From the NCBI GenBank assembly GCA_019843655.1, contig JACDQD010000102.1, positions 9,929,501 through 9,993,500 of the forward strand: a DNA stretch of 64,000 nucleotides, given 5' to 3'. The notes under the pieces were generated by a model. That model did no database searches. It was not told the DNA's origin and worked only from the letters and a program-made list of their open reading frames with translations. Source of the DNA: Lethocerus indicus (taxonomy: Eukaryota; Arthropoda; Insecta; Hemiptera; Belostomatidae). How positions within the stretch are numbered: the stretch's first letter is position 1; every line of letters begins with the position of its first letter. Positions 26,117-39,907 of this stretch are shown piece by piece. A program made the translations under genes and the position numbers.

Positions 26117-29100
26117 GACAGAAAAATCGATAGATTCTGTTCATCCAGCAGGTTTTAGGAAAATTCTCGATAATTTTGCGTCGGCAATTTATTCCGTATT
26201 ATATTTAGTGTTCCCTGTCCGTAACTAAAACAGTCGTAATAACGTCTGAACCATCCATATGTGTAACATTATATAAAACAAATTCCAAATTTATAAATGC
26301 AGATGAGTGCAGTAGAAATTCATACCCCTAAATCACAAATTGTTAATATTCACATTAATCTGCTGCAAATTTCCTCATCAGATTTTGGTTACCTTCAAGG
26401 GTATATTTCAGTTAAAACTAATCGACCATTGCCTTCAATATAACGCTGATGAAACCTAACATGCTTTTCTGCCATTTCTAAAATACTGTGAAACGAGCAA
26501 TCTACATCGTGTGGCTTTAACTATAACGTATATAGAAATAAATGTGTAGGGTATATAGCACTATATACCAACAGCACGTATGATATTTTTCCATTTCCAT
26601 GTTTGAACTAGATTTTTTCTTATATAGCCACAGAGTGAGGTTATTTTAAATTTGTTTACTGACCGTGCGCTTAGCTTTATTTTAAGAGTTTTATATTTAA
26701 ATAAAAAAATTGAGAAGACAGCATAGAGCTGCCCTTCGTTTTAAAACCCGCTATTTCAAAAAATATTTCAAACGGACTGGACGGAGGTTGAGCCCAGGGC
26801 TCCCTGGGAACACCTGCTAACTGTAAATTCGACTGGCGGAAACATAATCCAGACGAAAATTCTTTATTAATCCAACCCGGAATGGGTAACATTCAAGCAA
26901 CCTTGCAACCTGTAAACAATTTACAGAGGTGAACAAGGTCTATCGGTTCATCAATGTCAGTATTTGCACATCCAGAACTGTAGGAGTATAGCTCTGCGCT
27001 GTGACCGGGAATACGCCACGGATGTGAAGAAGGGAAGAATCCAAGTCCAGTATTAGAATACGAGTATCATGTGACATAATTATAGAGAAGTTCACATGGA
27101 TTCGTAATATTACCATGCAAATTTTTGTCTGCCCCTCTTTTTTTATTATCTGCAATTAATATCCAGCGACTGGCGAACGTTTACTGTACTCGCAATCGAT
27201 ACACACGGCATAATACAGGTAGAGATGCCCTGAAGGAAAAATGAATGCAGACGGAACGACAATAAGTAGAAGGGTCTGTAATCTTATGCGCCCCCCAAAC
27301 GGTCGATTGGGTGAGGGATCGCAAAACTGAAGCAGGCCAGTTTAGCCGAGATAGTGTGGGATCGTTGGCGATATTCGGGTAAACCGATTGTCTGTTAATG
27401 GAGCCTTATCGGGCGGGCTCTATTGTAGCGGTGCGAGATAGGAGGAGGCTATGTCAAGAACAGGCGCCCACGCCTATCATACCGGGGACAGGCGGCAGAT
27501 GACGCGTGTAAGCTAATTAAGCGGAGCCTGCAATCATGTGATTATAGAGCTGAGAATGACGTCCTAATCAGAACCGGGAAGTGTGCTCTCTGCCAGACTC
27601 CGACGGCAGCTAGCACGCCCCACCGTGCTGGGGCCTATTTTGATTTGAATCAAATTCCTGTCATTTCATTTACAACGCGGTTCTTGGAAGCAGCCCCACA
27701 CGCGCCCGGTAGTTCATTTTGACCGACAGGAAATTTCGACTAAGCGATCATTTCTACCGGGGAACGTTCCCCAGACACAAAGAGGATGGGCATGATGGAG
27801 AGGAGACTGGCGCTCGAGGCTATCCAACACTGGCTATTTTTCATCCTAGACCCATTCCAATTTACGGTTCCTCCAGGCCTCCAGTTGCCTGGATAGGCGC
27901 CACCCTACTCCTTGCTCGGAAACGAAGAATTGTTTCCTAACGAAGAACCAGTCGCCAAACAGTATTGAATACCTTTTGCAAATACCACCCAGAAGAGATA
28001 ATAAACTAAGAAAACCGTGCATACACGATTACAGTATTGACTGTCGATGTTTATGACTCTTGCCTGAATTCCATCTACCGGTTGCGTGAGTTTCAACAGC
28101 GGCGTTCGGGCCGAAGTAACAGGTAGTTGAAGAGAAAATCCTGACGGTTAAAGGTTGCGGGGAGGAGGGAGGGTTGATTAAGTTAGGTTGGATATTAGGG
28201 GAACCGCTAATGCTAATAAGGGGCTAATGGCGGGCTACAAGCCCCCTCGCCCTCTCCCTTCAACATCTGGCCAACTGGTCATTCCAGCCCACTCCTCCCG
28301 AGGCAAACTCCACGCCGCAAATTTAGGACTCCCAACTTTCATCAATCATTTCCCCGAAATGTCGCTTAATATATCTTGTGGAAACTCCCCCAACAGTTTA
28401 CCGAATTAAAACCCGACTCGGTAAATATGTTTTATACGATTTCATAATTCTTATAATAATTTCCTGCTTAGTCATAAGCGGTATTTTCAACAAAAGTACA
28501 AATTAACTGAACAAGTATACTATTAATTTCTCCATATATCCTGAATTTCTCAATTGGTCGTGTGAAACAAGAAAAAACATAGTAAAATGAACTGAATTCC
28601 TGTAAGCGGATTTAGCGAGCAACCTGTCACGTTTCACCTGTTCAAAGAGAACATAAATTAAACATACTTTGTGAATTTTAACAACGCAATTTTCTGTCCC
28701 CTTTAAGCCTATTTCCGAAACCGGTTGGCTTTCTATAGAGGTCTCTGAAATTACGCCTCATTTTAAGGGGTAATAAATGCGAATGAAGGTTAAAGAAAAA
28801 CGCTTAGTCGAACATTATAAAATATTGAAAGTTGTTTAACGGGTCCTTTTTTTCGAGTGTCGGATCCGAATTGAATGGAATTAAAGTGTCTAGTAAATTC
28901 CCGAGAAATGAATTTCAATAAATATTACACATCGTTTTTGGGAGTGGACATAGACGCATACATTTCACGTCTGTAGTATATTTTTAGGTATTGACAGGTG
29001 TCAGAATGTAAACGAAACGATCCCCCAACAGTGCCAAATCTTTTTTGTGTATTGGGGAGCGGTCCATCACTAAGCGTATCCTTCCCGCACCCTCTATCAT

Positions 29101-32100
29101 TTCCCTCGTCTTCTACGCCCTCTGAAAGCCGGCGATCCCAGAATATATCCCAGATATAGTGGTAAAATATTTTCAGCGATTTTTAGTGTATAGTACTAGT
29201 TTTCGGATTAATATGAAAACAGTTCTATAAACACTTACAGAAAATATGTTAAGACGCAGATTATTCACAATACTCTTCAATTATCCCATAAGTCTTGACA
29301 AAGTTCTTCCTCTAACAAAGCAAGAAAATGAAATGGTTCTACGAAGCATTAAACAATTCTTTTATATACCGTAAGTGAAGAGCTCTAACAAATTTTCGAC
29401 ACTGTCATGAGAACAATAACGTTACAGTTATGTATTGTCAAACCGCACATTATCAGTGGGAGACATGTGTTAGCACTTTACTATGGGGCTTTAGGAATGC
29501 TCCTGACATGACTAAGGACCATAGATGAGAGAAGGCGAAAGAATCACACCCGAGTTATCACATTCTTATGTTCCTTTATAGTAACCTCTCACATGAATTG
29601 ATATCCGTTAGCAACCCCCTAAGCACAGATTTTACGAATTCACGTCTTCCTTTATAAATGCATCGGTTATTCAGACTATAACTGTTACAACTGACATCAT
29701 TATGTATATCATAAATTATCATTAATTTTACGATCACCTGTCTCCACTCGCCCATTTTGCTTGTTTCAGCTCCTCAACATAGTCAATAGCACTCCACCAG
29801 TTAATTAGTTAACGCCCACGCATGTCGGCACATCGGAAAATATGAAAGAAGAATATATCATGAAGTTTTACAACATCCGCAGCGTCCAAACAGGTATCTC
29901 AAAATGACAAATGGTTTCCTTAGAATTACTTATGTAGAAGAGGATCATAAAGGTTTCATACTCTACAGCCGCAATTTGAATTGGGGGCGGAGGGTGCCCG
30001 ATAGGCACCGCAGATAGGTTTGGGCCTCCCGCAATATCGGACAACTGGCTGTACCCCATTTGGACATTAAAACCTTTTCAATAGGCCCGGGGAGTCGTAA
30101 AGCGGGCCTCCCTCAGCCTCTAATGCATTTTAAGCGTAAACGCGGTCCCCGGTCATAAATCCGTGCTCCTCGTAAACTGGGTAACGGCCGCACGGAGAGA
30201 GACAGAACGAGATGCCCGACAGACAGATGTATCGATACAGGCCCTGTGACCTCTGCAGGCCCCGTTTACCTCTGTAAACAGGCGTAAAATAACTACTCTT
30301 TCACCCTGTTTTTCCTTCATCTCCCCTTCCGCCCCTCCGCCCATCCAAGGTGAGAGTGTTTCGCAACAGTAAAAAGTTTTACAGGCGTTAAAACCGAAAA
30401 CCCATCCAAATTCCGATTCTCCCCGTGTTTTCCGACACGTTCTAATGAAACGAAAATACGAACGGCCATAATTTATAACTGCCGGAACTGTGTCTCAAAC
30501 TACATAAATAATAGGAATTTTAAAAGCGGTTCTATCGGCCGCAGTAAAATTCGTTCCCTCCGTTTTATACGAGAAGGAGAAAGGGTCTAACGGACCCGGC
30601 AGATTGGAATGAGAAATACCTTCGAGGACTAAGCATTCCTCGAGCAGGAGGACATCCTGCCCCTAAAAAGATTGTGAGACAGGAATATGCCAGGTAACAG
30701 CGATAGGATGCTTCATCCAGATCACTAGAATCCCGATCGAATGCTACTGAAGACCGAAGATAAAATAAGCGTGTTGGGAGTGACGATATTCCAAACACTG
30801 GCGTGCTCTAAACGGGTTTCTGAAATTAATGAAAACGTACTTTCACATGTTTTAAAAGTATTTCGGAATATTACAAGTTCTAAAGATAATTCCGCATGAT
30901 TTTTACCATTATTTCTGGAAGATTATCTCTTACTGACATTGATGACTATAATATACGATTATGTTTCATTGTACATCATAGACATATCACTGTCGTGGAC
31001 GCATATCGTCGGTTGGAACATTAAAACCCCAGAAGGGTAAACAGGTTGATGTTAGCGCAAATCCGCTCGGAGGTGGTCCTTGTAACAGGTAATATTAGAG
31101 CCGTACTCCAAGTCCCTCTTCTATCTAACACCTACTCTACTGGAGCTCCAGCCCAAACTAATCCACACAGACTACACTTTCCAATAGGAGCTTACCTTGT
31201 ACGCGAAAGGCGTTCAATATACATATGCATTCGGGAACAGCTAGGCTTCTTGCCCAAAGTCCTCCCGATCTACAGGAGATAGAACTGCTCGCTGAGCTAT
31301 TTGTCTGATGAAAATGAAAACTCACCAGTACATTTGAAAATCATTAAAATGCAACATACAATAATTCATGCATTTTTCCTAGTGTATTGGTAGATACCGC
31401 TTTTGGTATAAACAAATTATTTATAATAGACATACTGCAGTATTTTATTAAAATCATACACCAGAAATAAACCTAGTTTTTTATTAAGTTTGAATATTTC
31501 CCCTGGGTCAGAATCATTCGGAACCATACTCACAGCACAATCGCAGAAGGCACCTATTTGCTGTACAGAGAAGCTATCTACTCTGACATCCCGTCAGACC
31601 GGATGCTTTCCAGGTATTATCTGTTACAACCCTTAGACTCAGTGATAGCTATTGTGGTTCTTAACAAAAGAAAAAAAATAGTTTATTGCAACCACCTACA
31701 CGTGGAGGAACAGGGGGAGGGACCTTGGGAAAGTTTCGTCTAGAAGGTAGACGTAAAAGCACTCTACATCGGCAAGGTAATTACATTTAACATTATATTA
31801 TGCGCAGAGAATTTGTGTACGTTTCGCTAGAAGTGTCCTCCCAATTTAGTTCTTCTCGAGTTAATCTCGGGAGTTAATTGTCTTTGGGAATTTTTCCCGG
31901 AATCTCTTGAAAATTAAAAAAGGTTTTTTAATAATTAAATCTGTTTTCAAGGCCCCCTTTTATTATAATATTATTATAATATACTTAATATTAAATCGCT
32001 AGAATAATTTTATCTTAGGGCGAGATCCAGACAGTCGGCGTTTCCGCATTTGGCTCCGCAGTCCCGTTTTAAACGCTGAATAAGACATCGGGGTTATTTT

Positions 32101-32524
32101 TTAAGATGCGCTCAAGGAAGAGTTATCCGTTCTGGGGGCCAAACGGGCTTTTAGCATTATTTACTGGCCACATTGAACGACGTAGAAATATAAGAGAGTG
32201 GTTTTGGCTTGACGGTGTAAACAGAGGCGGTGACTGGGCGCCCATCGGTAATGGGCAGGCCATGTGTGCTCCACCAACACCTCCTCCCCCCCTATTCTTA
32301 CCCATAAATCCTACCCTTGCCTGGCTATTCTCCCCTGTCGTCAACTATTGGACACGTCTCGATTATTTTGTACCGTTTGATTTTTAAAGCGTTACCAGTT
32401 TCAAGCTCTAATTCTATCGGCTCCACACTATAGTAGAATTGCCGGAGATCATTTCAGTCGTCCGGCGGGTACAACACGCCCGTAGCAATGCTAACATTTT
32501 GTCTTTTTTATGTTTAGAACTTAA

Positions 32525-32734
32525 TTACACACAGCAGCGCAAACACGAGGTCTCTTCTGGCTGATGATGGTGATCCCATTCTTCCCCTTTCACGCATGCG
32601 CACTCAGAATGGTCAACAAGGCCTCGCCTGTGCAGATGAGCATTGAGCAATCCGTCTCCTGTTACAACTCCTGAAACAACAGGTTGGTCGTCTGCGAAGG
32701 AGGTCACTCTGAAATAAACAAGGTTACAAGTCAA
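32525..32734 (-). pseudogene. probable non-LTR retrotransposon (LINE) ORF relic
   Basis: On the minus strand the frame reads ...VVSGVVTGDGLLNAHLHRRG followed by LVDHSECACVKGEEWDH. This matches the segment after the RNase H domain in jockey/I/R1-type LINE proteins, where a TGHG.....L.R.G word is followed by spaced Cys residues (CxCG.EE..H). Here the Gly-His-Gly is GDG and the second cysteine pair is incomplete. Only about 60 codons remain and no reverse-transcriptase motif (YxDD) is nearby. Probably a dead 5'-truncated copy. Confidence 0.55.
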
Positions 32735-34461
32735 ACTAAGTTAGAATACGTCAAATCTAATTACAATAAGCCAAAAAAATATGAGTACATATTTACACAT
32801 TGAGCTTTTTTACGAATTCCTGTAAATATTTATTAGCTATTCCAAAAGAGCTCCTCTGAGTATGTAATTATGGTAATGATGCAGAAGGACGGGGTAACCT
32901 TTCTAAATACTGCTTCTAAGCGGTGTACAAATAATTCTGTATTTTCTTATTGAATATAATATTTTTGTCAGATTTACGCTTCAATTATATTATCCGAACC
33001 GGGTAAACCGCTCACAATATCAATCAATGATACTGGGAATGATCGTGGGGAACTAATTGCCTTTTGAATAAGAGCTATGTAGGAAGACTCCTTAATAAAA
33101 CATCCTTTCTTAATGGGAATCCTGGAGTTCCGCCAGCCGATGCCTAATTCACTTTGCTTTACTCCACGATCCTGTTATTCAATTACAAGACTCCCTTAAT
33201 AAATAATAGAATTATACGGATCAAAGAAAACTTAATGGCAAGGTTATTACATCTGTATTTTTCCAAACTATATATCATGGTAACCAAAAACTAGCGAATT
33301 CACTTATGAATTGGAGAAATTGGAGTACATACCAAGGAAATGACATTCTTAAAATAATGCACGTAAATAAGCAGACAGAATGGTAAACAATTTCACAAAC
33401 GACTAAGAGCAAGAATATAGCTGAGCCAATAACAAAACAATTACAATCTACAAAAACTCGGATAAATTATACAAAAACACTACTATTTTAGTTAGTCCTA
33501 TTCAGAATAAGCCACACCAAGCTGTCTTACTATGATATATTCTATAAGGGACTGAAATAGCATGAATACTATTATGCAACTGTGATACATATAAAATTGT
33601 ACAACATGAGAAAACAATTTTAAAATAGCAGAGGACCCAGTTTGTGTTTCGAAACACAATCATAGTATAGAAAGGTATGACAACATAAAAGCCATGGTTC
33701 ATGGGCAAGTGGAAAATGTTGAAATAACATTTCAACACACAGAATATATGATCGTTCTAGAACTGTTCATCGAGCGAGTATTTTTAGATGCGGTCAGTGT
33801 TGAATGACTTGTTATATTTGTCATGGGCAATAATAATGGGGTGGGAATTTTAAGTTGCATGAAACTGTTAAGCACCCAGCGATAAAACTTTTACCCAGTA
33901 TACCCTAGTTTTTACTGTCGACCTCTTTCACTTTAGCCATCATCTCGAAAGATAAATTATCAAGGTCTTAAAATTCAGTTTATATCCACAATATAGTGAC
34001 GGTGGAATTCAAAAGATGAGAGCTTGAACAAATTCTATTTCAGTGACTAGAAAATTTCCAAATAAATTTAGTTGCGGTATACTTATATTAATAATAATTG
34101 CGGTATTATTACGATGTTTTTAAGTGTCAATGCAATATTAGCAAATACACAAAAACAGATACTACTGTAGTTATTGAAAGGCTCAACAATTATTATAGCC
34201 GAACCCGTTTCATGATTATTATGCCGCAACACTTGCTGGATTTGATGCGATTCGGCCGATCGCAGGTAATCAAAAGGAGAGTAAAACTTTTGTACACAAC
34301 TTTTGGATTCTACTTCGTGCCTGTTCTTGAGAAAAGAGATAATCGGCGTTTAAGAAGTTTTCGTTAACTGCCAAGTGTCGGTGGCCGGACCGAAGCGGCC
34401 CATTAATCCCAGCAGATAAAGGCGGGGCGTTACTTTTATCGGGGCTGAGATAATGAATCTG

Positions 34462-34510
34462 AGCTGGAGGCTGGAGGCTGAAGGTTGGGGGCTGGAGGCG
34501 GGAGGCCGGA
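34462..34510 (+). repeat. heptamer minisatellite, about 7 copies
   Basis: Seven consecutive 7-base units of the form GGCTGGA, each with 0-3 changes (AGCTGGA, GGCTGGA, GGCTGAA, GGTTGGG, GGCTGGA, GGCGGGA, GGCCGGA). Confidence 0.75.
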
Positions 34511-36230
34511 GACCTGCCGCCCCCGCTCTTTGTCCGAACGCCCCTTTATCTCTGATTGGGGGTCGGGTCCGCCTCTCAATGAGACCGGCCGCTTTCCTAA
34601 GTGTCAATTAAACAGGATAGACACACTCGGTCAACCCTACCGCCTCCGAGTCCATCCCAGAAGTGGCCCCGTTCCCGTTCAGCCGACAAAACTTACCATT
34701 ACTTTCGTTCCTCCCTTAATCTTTCCGCGATCGCTAACCTCCATACAGGAAATGTTCCATGAAAATACTTGAAAAGTTCAGTCACCGATCTGGAATCAGA
34801 CTCGTAAGTTACAGCCAGTATTTTCGGTACAAATAAAAATTAAATAATATCGTCACACTCGTCAATTTTCGCCACCTTCAGTTGCATTCCTTGTGCCTGA
34901 GGATATTTCTTATTGTCAGTGCCGACAAACAGGCCGGTAACGAACTAACTAATCGCTAGAGACAATCGTAGAGCAGCCCCGTATATAATTCAAACAAAAC
35001 TCATATCCTCCTTCATTCTACGTATCAACGCTCGATTATTTAATAATCGATAAACAACGCTCCGAAAATAGACAGGGGTGGTGCCAGGATAATTTACAGT
35101 AGTATCGTTGAATGGGCGCGCTCCATTAATGAAATACTATTTCCGTGCCAATTTACACAGGCCGAATCCCCTGCCGCGGGTGCAGTCAAACATTATAAAT
35201 GGCGTATCAAATGATCATTAATCCACTCTGCCGGCCTCCAGACAGGACAATAACTGAATATCATTTCGCCGGCAGGAATGCGGCTTTCCGCCCAATTGAA
35301 TAATCGTACATATTTAACCCAAATTAGTATCGGATTAAGGGAATCTCAGTTGGCGGAGTAATGTAGTTAATCCTGTAACCGTGTAGCCGGGAAGCTGGGC
35401 CAGGTGTAGGCGCAAAGCCCGCCCCTTCCAAACTAATACCTCCCGGCTCTATATCCTCCCGCATTAAACCTACCCTGTTTTGAAAATCATTTTGTCCGGC
35501 CGCGGCAGAATTTAATTTGCAGTCGGAAAATTAATTGTGCGCCGCGAATGCATTTGGAAAAAAAATAAACTTATTTAAAAACTAAATTCCCGGTGCGGTG
35601 CCGCGATTTTGCTAATTTCCGCCCGTCTCTCTGGCTCCTGCCCGGGCGCGTTGAGGCTGCGGTGAACAAATTTTCTTTATTTTAAAAAGACGGAACAACG
35701 ATTTATTTGATAATTTCAATAAAATATATTAAAACTGTGTATTTTAAGTAAAGAGTCATCACTCTTCCGATCATCGCACATTAATTTTCTCCTATGACAG
35801 TTACCAGTTTCGGCTTATCACGAACAGTGTAAAACGTCTCGGTAGCGGTAGTATGGGTACAGTTCCGCTTCGCATTTGCAAATATTTACAAATTACTCCG
35901 GAACACAGTATGAAATAAAGTGTTATATCTTTGGCGTTTTCCCGGTTTCCCGGTTTATCCGCGGTTATTTATAAAAACTCAAGTTTGTACAGCGATAATC
36001 GATAGTCTGTATTGGCGGAGGGAATATAGAGGAGGGAATTTGGGCGGCAAAATACAATCGAATTTCGGGGCTTAACTCACGGGTGATGCTGCACTTTCAG
36101 ACTGGGCAAATCGAGAAGCGAGAAGGAAGAAGGAACCGAAAGTAAGTTTGCCGAAGGACGGTGGCGGGGTTTCTAGTGCGGTTTTGGGGCCGGCCCAACC
36201 CTCTTGCTGAAATTTGCATAATGCATGTAC

Positions 36231-36277
36231 TCCTACTACCTCCTCCTCCTCCGCCTCCTCCCCCTCCTCGTCCTCTC
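36231..36277 (+). repeat. CCT-rich trinucleotide tract
   Basis: Imperfect (CCT)n, with CCG and CCC interruptions. It would encode a run of proline in one frame, but no gene context supports translation. Confidence 0.7.
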
Positions 36278-37518
36278 AGAGACGCCGTCCCGCCTTTAAA
36301 AAGAAGGCGTCTCGTGTCCTCCAGTAATACCCGTGTAGACGTTTTCCAGACGATATTAGCCGGGCCAGACGTCGGAATTATTCATATCCACGACCTGATT
36401 ATGGTCTTAACACCCGGGACGTGCGATAAAAAAAAGACTCGAGAAATTAGAGAAGCCTAGATGTTGAAAGTTCGGTTTCATTATTTTTTTGTATAAGATT
36501 TTGGCGAATTATATATTGAAATGTTCAGCCAAAAACATGATATGTATTTAAATACTCAATCCATATAAATTTATTTAATAAAATTACTATAGATAGAGAA
36601 ATAATCAAACCAATTTTAAGAATAGGACAAACGCTACATTTTACGAAATTATTACAGTTATGAAAATTTAAAGCTACCGACTACCAGAAAATTCCTTCCA
36701 CCGTTAATTCTATTTAGTTTAAAATATTCAAATTGTCACTATATTTCAGGGACATATATCAGAACATTATTTTACATTACAGCATTTGATTCTGGATAAA
36801 GACTAACCACCGGGATTCCGTACGCTTTTCCACCCTGCAGAATTTATCACTGATTTTCATTCGGTCCCTCATAATTATTTCTGGAAAAATTGCCCTGGTC
36901 TCCTTGTTTACAAACAAAACTAGGGAAACCCGCGGTCGGACATCCCGGCCGCCGATGGTGTTCTTCACTCAGTCCCACGCTTCAATTCTTCATCCGACAC
37001 TCGCCTTTTTTGCTACCGCCCCACACCATTTGTTTCACCTTTCGGTCTTCCTCTCTCGCTCTCGCTCTCGGTCGGCGGCGTTTTTAAAACTGTCCTCCCC
37101 ACACGCCAACTGGGACAGGCACGCGCGCCCGCGCACGCACACTCGTGCTAAATAAAAAACAGAGGAATAAAAACGGAGCGTTGACACTTCTGCGGAAATC
37201 AGGTTCTGGGCCCGGTCCAACGATTCGGTACAACGTTTCATAATAGGAAGCGGACCGGAGGTATACGTAATTGTGTGTCATTCGAAAAAACTCATTTTCA
37301 TATAATCCATTTAGGAGGAGCTCAGAATAAAAGCGTTCGTTATGTATTTCACATTCCATCTCAGAAACTGTGCGCCGACAGGATGCTTTCTCGTGATTAA
37401 CTCGCTCTATTACGACACAATGCAAAATGGTACCGGACACAAACAGGTTGCCATCAGAGGTTAGGCGTGTATGCGAAAAATATGAATTGTTAAGTAGAAA
37501 AGATTTAATAAATAAGTT

Positions 37519-37652
37519 CGGAATACCTGTTTCCGTGGGTTTGGAATACCCTAGTTTTCTCCATCTTCTGTCTGCTGTCGCTGTTTGGTCTTTCGCTAAA
37601 AATACCATGCAAACAGGCGAGAGGAGACAGAAGATCGAGAAAACTACGGTGT
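37519..37652. repeat. foldback (inverted-repeat) element, copy 1
   Basis: Arms 37546-37581 and 37617-37652 are 36 bases each and complementary at 31 positions, around a 35-base loop. Left of the arm are GGAATACCTGTTT and TTTGGAATACC words. The element resembles copy 2 at 42655-42780 in the opposite orientation: both share TTCTGTCT(C/G)CT(C/G)TCGCTG followed by TTGGTCTTT, and both share the ATACCTGTTT flank. Inference: two members of a dispersed foldback or MITE-like family. No target-site duplication was identified. Confidence 0.6.
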
Positions 37653-39882
37653 AAATAAATTACAATTAATGCTGCCGCTTTGATCTCTGCTTGTAATAAT
37701 GAATCCTCTCTATAGTCGAATGGCTTATCAAAAAGTATTTGAACATTTACATTTGTCTTTGCGTCAACACAACGTTGAAATTAGACGAGACCCTGAATAT
37801 TCCGGAGAATTTATTTATTCGTGTTATCCCCGCGTTGGAGGTGATGTCTATAACTTCACAGCCCATAATTCTTAGAAAATACGACGTATGTTAGGAATGG
37901 TACATCCGTGGGGATTAAAGGAATGTAAACGAAAAGAGGGATCATTAGCCAAATTTTAATGAAAAAGGTTAACCGTTTTAATCTGATTGCGAATGGCGGG
38001 AAGGCAACGGCGTTTGCCAGTGAAAATGGGCGGACCCATATTAGATACGGGTGGCACGATAATGGGACCAATTGTTGCTAGTCCATTCCGGCAAACGACT
38101 TTCATTGTCGCCAGTTTCACTACCCCGGCCGTCTCCGAATTATTTTAATCTATTTGTTGTTTTTAATTCGACTAAAAATAATAATCCCCTACACATCCGG
38201 CTTAACTTAAATCTCTATTTTCCTTTACAGGTTCTTTTTTCCGCCATTTATCTGCGAATTGTTGAATTTGTCATACACACAAAAACGATTCAACGCAGAG
38301 TGGGTGTACATAACAAATAAATTATAGAAATTACGATGGTTAAAAGACATCTTTCTTGCGATCTTCTGACATTTCTGGCTTGCTTAGTTTTGTGCTCGAC
38401 TGATTCTCTGATTATAAACCAAAGTTACGCAGACGCCGACGAATCCTGTCAGAACAATCCTTAAATATCACCTGTTGTAGAAGGTCCACTTTATTATATT
38501 TAATTCTATTGATGTTTGTAGCTTCATAGCGAAACAAATTTTATAAACGAGGCTTAAGAAAAATATTTAATACTAGAAGTAATTTGATTATAGGAAAGAT
38601 TTCATAAATTTATAGTTTCATTAAGAAATATGTAAAATTATTAGAGAATAATTAAAATATGAAAGTTGACAAAAGCACCCCGAGTTTATTCCGGGGAAAC
38701 TCAGCGTGGCCGATAGCGGATAGGCGGACGTTATATTTTTTCTATATGTTTACGCTCTTTCCTATTTATTTTTGTTTCCTTGTTTCTTCGTTTCCGGCCG
38801 GTGGGGTGAAACAAGTGTGGCGTCGGTGAGCCGAGGATTTATGCTTTTGCCGAAATCCTCGGCGCCCGGCATAAAAAGGTTTTATCTGGTGCACGCACTC
38901 GGCACTCGGCGGGCCCATCGTCCCGTCCCGCTCCTCCTTTAATAAAGGGCAATACTTTTTTTTTGGAGCGAGAGAGAGTGCGAAAAGAAGTATGACGGCC
39001 GCACTCGGTGAATTGTAAAACGCTCCTCGCCCCCCCTTCCTCCCCCGCCGCCCAACAACCGACAAGAGCGAGAGCAATCGTCCTACTTCCCTAAATTGTA
39101 CAAGCCGCAGAATTCTGATGATATTTTCCGTTGAAAATTCGTTGGATGGGAACCGTAGGAATTCGTAGACGTGTGACCCGATTCCCCCCTCCTCCCCCCC
39201 TACACAGCAATTGACAAGCCGGAGAAGGGATCCTATCCGTTGCGGATATTCGCCTTTATACCTTGCGGTCGAGTTTAAATATTATATATTAAAGGAATAT
39301 TCGTTTATTCTGCAAACACCATTCGGTATAATAATAGTTCAATGGATAATAATTCCGTAATAAACTGTCCTTATAACATAATTTATACAATTCATAAACG
39401 TCTAGGCCGTTGTAGGCACATTCCATCCCAATTTGATGATAGCTTTTATATTAATTACATTTTTTAATAATTACGGTAATTTTATAATACTGTCCATGTC
39501 CATGCACTAGAAAAAAAATAAAATCTTATATGATATTGTGTACAATAAAGTTAATAAAACTATGATGAGGACATATTGTTGGGTTATATGTAATATATGT
39601 ATTACTACTGATATTATTTAGAAATGAGATATGCCTTTTAGATAAGTGTGAATATCGAAACAGATATCAGTACAGATTATTGATGTGGTATAAAACAGGA
39701 ATGCTTTTTTGAAAAATATTTTTTTTAAATTGGTGTAATTCTCTAAAAGAAAAAAGTTAGTACATTCTTATATTACTGTGCAGTGCCATACTGCTCATAT
39801 TCTTGAAAGAGCAGGTGTAAGTAATTTCCTGACAGGAATAATCAAATAGAAATGTGTAATAATAAAAACTAAATTCATAAAT

Positions 39883-39907
39883 ATTTCATTGCTAGGGGCA
39901 ATGAAAT
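39883..39907. other. 10-bp perfect hairpin
   Basis: ATTTCATTGC and GCAATGAAAT flank the 5-base loop TAGGG. No function is assigned. Confidence 0.4.

Larger units (their letters stand above)
19610..32524. other. gene-poor noncoding stretch, middle part
   Basis: About 13 kb with no supported gene. I see short hairpins, one (AT)n microsatellite, a G-rich run near 19809-19824 and scattered open frames under 100 codons without domains. Composition alternates between AT-rich and CCGG-rich patches, as in the left part. Confidence 0.6.
32735..39200. other. gene-poor noncoding stretch, right part of the desert
   Basis: No supported gene. A minisatellite, a CCT-rich tract and a foldback element are listed separately. 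The longest open frame (174 codons, minus strand, 37084-37608) runs through the foldback element and a low-complexity Arg-Ala-rich end. It has no recognisable domain and I do not call it. Confidence 0.55.

Noticed and set aside
37084..37608. 174-codon open frame, minus strand, longest closed frame in the left 43 kb
   Set aside because: It crosses the foldback element, ends in low-complexity Arg/Ala/Val repeats, has no recognisable domain and no splice or promoter context.
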